A DNA stretch of 35,208 nucleotides, from the NCBI GenBank assembly GCA_002842495.1, contig PHDB01000047.1:1-35208 (forward strand). Reading direction: 5' to 3'. The DNA comes from Bacteroidetes bacterium HGW-Bacteroidetes-6 (GTDB lineage: Bacteria > Bacteroidota > Bacteroidia > Bacteroidales > DTU049). Of the stretch, positions 32,652 to 35,208 are shown piece after piece. The position numbers and the translations under genes were made by a program. How positions within the stretch are numbered: the first letter of the stretch is position 1; each line of letters begins with the position of its first letter. The notes under the pieces are model-generated. The model saw only the letters and a program-made list of their open reading frames with translations. It had not been told where the DNA came from and made no database searches.

Positions 32652-33145
32652 CTTGAATTGGGTCAATCCAGCATCAGCAGTAGATATTTGAGCCTTGGTC
32701 TTCAATTTTTGAATCAAGATTGTAAATATACAGCAAAATACAAAAACAAAAAATTCTTTGTGATCAATCTTTCAAAATTGAGAGTCTGTCTGAATTTTTT
32801 TCGATGTTGGTTTTTATTTCATTGCCAATAACAGAAAAGCAGTCACATTGAGTGCCGAAAGTGAGTCTGACAATTCATCTTCAGCTTCGGTGTATCGAAA
32901 TGCGGCTGCTTTTCTTCATAAAGTCATTCTACATCGTCGACTTTCCTTCGCAATACTCAGTACAGGCCTTACAACCGCCTCTGGCGGCCACTCAGCCTGA
33001 CGACGTAAGTGATGTCGAGAATGTTTATCTACAGCATTATTGGAAATTCAGACAGTTACTGAATATTTTCAAATGATTGTATCACCCTCAAATAGCTGCC
33101 GGCCTGAACTCTGCATTCCGCAGGGCACGTCATGAACCTACAGCA
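32652..33145. other. Intergenic region with degenerate repeat and hairpin
   Basis: No gene was recognised in these 494 bp. A diverged CAGTCACATTGAG segment near 32838 resembles part of the REP-like repeat at 10870. CCGCC-TCT-GGCGG (32975-32987) is a short GC hairpin without a T-run. A poor promoter candidate for the UpxY-like gene is listed separately. Confidence 0.5.
32723..32750 (-). promoter_or_regulatory. Weak promoter candidate upstream of the UpxY-integrase pair
   Basis: The minus strand has TTTG (32747-32750), a 16-bp gap and TATATTTA (32723-32730, seven of eight matches to TAnnTTTG). Spacing is shorter than usual. It would drive UpxY, the integrase and possibly the array. Confidence 0.3.
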
Positions 33146-35208
33146 TCAATTAACAATAATCTCATCCACAAAAATATAAGCATCGTAGCCTTTGCCCAAA
33201 TGCCATTCGGGGATGATCCCGTAATTTTTCGCGAACACCTTCACGTAACGGGCATCAACAGCCGTAAATTCGAGTGCGAAATCTTTCAAAACCGCATCGG
33301 GAAATGTTTCGTCGGTTGTATTATCTGCCTTTCCCAATAGAAAATATTCTTTGCCGTCAGCAGAGTACCAGAATTCAACATATTGGGGCATCCAGATCCA
33401 CGAACGGGTTTCTTGCAAGCAACCCAGAGCCAGTTTGTGAATTTTCTGCTTTTTGCCCAGATTGATAACAGCAGCGAAGTCGGTTCCCTGATAGCCTTGC
33501 CAGCCGCCGGTACGAAAATCGGCGCCACCACGTTCGCCATCAACCAGACCTTGTGCTCCGCCTGCCGTATATTGCGGGCTGTACTTCTGAAATAGTTGAA
33601 CTGTTCGTTTGGAGTTGCGTCGGATCACCTGTGCAGCTTCGGTTTGAGTGCTGCCTGCATTTTTAAATTCAATCAGGCTTGTGGTTTTTACCACAAAAGG
33701 TCTGGTATATGGTTTCCAGATTTCGTCGGGGAGAATACGATATTCTATCTTACAACCGGTCGCCGAGTGAAGTTCGATGGTGTTCTTCTTCTGAAATATT
33801 TTTCCGTTCGAGAATGTAGCATAGGGTCCGGGTTGAATAATGTTTTTTTCGATCGACGATAAGGGCCTGTCCCCGGGTGCCGACCCAAAATTTTTGTTTG
33901 CATTGTTTCCCATGACGAAAGTGAGTTCGCCGCCTTTCATGATGTCGGTATAAGAGATGTAGCTTTTTGTGTATGTTTTGCCGTTCAGTTTTGCCTCCTG
34001 AATGTACGGATTTGTTGAACTGCGATTGTTGGCAGAGATGGTGAATGTGTTGCCGTTTTCAAGCGAAATAACAACTTTGTCGGCTTGCGGGCAGCCAAAA
34101 ACAAATATGCCGTCGGCAGGATTGACCGGATAGAATCCCATTGAACTCAATACATACCAGGCCGACATTTGTCCGCAGTCTTCGTTGCCCGATAGGCCAT
34201 CGGGAGCATTGAAGTAAAGGTTGTTAAGAATTTCGTTGCATCGCTGTTGTGTTTTCCACGATTGCCCTGCATATGCATACAAATAAGCCATGTGGTGACT
34301 GGGCTCATTTCCTTGTGCATATTGCCCGATAAGTCCTGTAATATCAGCCTGATCGCGTCCCGTTGTTTCCGATTTGCTTAAAAAGAGCGAATCGAGCATA
34401 TCGGTAAAACGCTTTTCGCTTCCCAGCAGCTGAATATATCCGCTCACATCCTGCGGAACATAGAAATTGTATTGCCATCCATTGGCTTCGGTATAATGAA
34501 ACGTAACTTCGCGGGGATCGAATGGTGTCAGAAATGTTGAATTCAACTTTGGCTGGTGAAAACCATTTGCAGGATTGTATAGGTTTTTGTACGATTGTGC
34601 CCGCTTAATGAATTCGGTATACACGGCCGAATCGCCGATATGCCGGGCTACCATGGCTACGCACCAGTCGTCGTAGGCATATTCGAGTGTTTTCGATACG
34701 CTTTCCGACTCCTTGTCGGCGGGAACGTATCCGTATTTTTCGTAATACTGCATTCCGGCCCGCGGTATATGCGATGTAGTTACCATGGCGTCGAGCAGCA
34801 ATCTTTGTGTGTCGGCATTTTCAATCATGCCGTAAAGGATGGCATCGGCAATGACAGGTATACTGTGATTGCCGATCATGCAGAATGTTTCGTTTGAAGC
34901 AAATTCCCAAATGGGAAGTAAGCCGGCCTGCTGATATTGAACCAGAAAAGTAAGAACATAATCGCGGGTTCGTTCTCTGTCTATAATACTCATGAGCGGA
35001 TGATATCCCCGATAAGTATCCCATAGTGAGAAAACGGTAAAATAATCAAATCCTTCTGCCCGATGCACTTCGAAATCGCGTCCCAGATAGTTGTGGTCGA
35101 CATCTTCGTAGAGCGAAGGTACTACCATGGTGTGGTAGAGAGCAGTGTAAAAAATGGTTTTGGTATTCAAATCGGGATGAGAGAAATCAATTTTGCCCAA
35201 TTCTTTAT
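33146..35208 (-). CDS. GH92 alpha-mannosidase with C-terminal discoidin-like domain, N-terminus outside window
   Basis: The C-terminal 687 residues are visible; the frame is open to the right edge, so the TTG at 35200 is not the real start. Hallmarks of family GH92 are all here: GRDFEVHRAEGFDYFTVFSLWDTYRGYHPL, TFHYTEANGWQYNFYVPQD (region of the general acid and sugar binding), GNEPSHHMAYLYAYAG and GLSGNEDCGQMSAWYVLSSMGFYP. GH92 enzymes are calcium-dependent exo-alpha-mannosidases used by Bacteroidota on N-glycans or yeast mannan. The last 150 residues (GLVDGERGGADFRTGGWQGYQGTDFAAVINLGKKQKI ... ARYVKVFAKNYG) look like an F5/8 type C (discoidin) carbohydrate-binding domain. It lies next to the array but is probably core. 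Confidence 0.9.
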   Translation of the reverse strand, partial: KELGKIDFSHPDLNTKTIFYTALYHTMVVPSLYEDVDHNYLGRDFEVHRAEGFDYFTVFSLWDTYRGYHPLMSIIDRERTRDYVLTFLVQYQQAGLLPIWEFASNETFCMIGNHSIPVIADAILYGMIENADTQRLLLDAMVTTSHIPRAGMQYYEKYGYVPADKESESVSKTLEYAYDDWCVAMVARHIGDSAVYTEFIKRAQSYKNLYNPANGFHQPKLNSTFLTPFDPREVTFHYTEANGWQYNFYVPQDVSGYIQLLGSEKRFTDMLDSLFLSKSETTGRDQADITGLIGQYAQGNEPSHHMAYLYAYAGQSWKTQQRCNEILNNLYFNAPDGLSGNEDCGQMSAWYVLSSMGFYPVNPADGIFVFGCPQADKVVISLENGNTFTISANNRSSTNPYIQEAKLNGKTYTKSYISYTDIMKGGELTFVMGNNANKNFGSAPGDRPLSSIEKNIIQPGPYATFSNGKIFQKKNTIELHSATGCKIEYRILPDEIWKPYTRPFVVKTTSLIEFKNAGSTQTEAAQVIRRNSKRTVQLFQKYSPQYTAGGAQGLVDGERGGADFRTGGWQGYQGTDFAAVINLGKKQKIHKLALGCLQETRSWIWMPQYVEFWYSADGKEYFLLGKADNTTDETFPDAVLKDFALEFTAVDARYVKVFAKNYGIIPEWHLGKGYDAYIFVDEIIVN

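Noticed and set aside
32975..32987. CCGCC-TCT-GGCGG hairpin as terminator of the GH92 gene
   Set aside because: The stem is only 5 bp, no T-run follows on the minus strand, and it lies 160 bp beyond the stop.

Overview
The window looks like the chromosome of a Bacteroidota (Bacteroidetes) bacterium, probably class Bacteroidia. The evidence is several promoters of the TTTG / TAnnTTTG type, little use of strong ribosome-binding sites, a giant secreted PKD-repeat protein, a GH92 mannosidase, a UpxY-type NusG paralogue, DUF3795 and DUF922 proteins, and YbhF-like efflux genes. No rRNA, tRNA or CRISPR array was seen.

Layout. (1) 1-6097, minus: the first 2032 codons of a secreted adhesin-like protein with about 24 PKD-type repeats. 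Its 3' end is outside the window. (2) 6324-13746: mostly secreted or envelope single genes (DUF922 HExxH protein, exported hypothetical protein, C69 dipeptidase, DUF4424/YARHG-like protein), plus a LexA-like repressor and a long-chain acyl-CoA synthetase. A pair of REP-like hairpin repeats lies at 10694-10900. (3) 13941-21267, plus: a compact drug-efflux operon, tetR - tolC-like - HlyD-like - ABC - ABC - permease - permease. A REP-associated (IS200-like) transposase and a 26-bp perfect palindrome sit in the middle of it. An acyltransferase (21298) and an exported ChaN/EreA-like protein (21963) follow. (4) 23172-32651, minus: an integron-like island. A UpxY/NusG-like antiterminator and a tyrosine recombinase lie at the upstream end. 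Downstream of them, all in the same direction, are small unrelated genes: a split OLD-like AAA/TOPRIM ATPase, a PD-(D/E)XK-like protein, a hypothetical protein, DUF3795, a hypothetical protein, an HTH-pentapeptide protein, DUF1801 and DUF3795. Several are separated by large hairpin sites resembling integron attC sites. (5) 33146-35208, minus: the C-terminal part of a GH92 alpha-mannosidase.

The main discovery candidate is the cassette array. The two genes nearest the recombinase are each bounded by exactly complementary 9-10 bp boxes (GTTGTGTGC with GCACACAAC; GTTGTGCCCC with GGGGCACAAC). An integron cassette predicts this, because the R'' box of its attC must pair with the TTxxxx sequence at its own 5' end. 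The two attC-like sites nearest the recombinase are both 136 bp and share GCGGTAT/ATACCG inner boxes. The recombinase has all the catalytic residues, but appears to lack the extra IntI helix and carries an unusual N-terminal HARP-like segment. This suggests a non-canonical, Bacteroidota-type integron, possibly with its own antiterminator to let transcription pass the hairpins. The two recombinase-proximal cargo genes look like phage-defence proteins.

All family assignments come from reading motifs. No database search was run.
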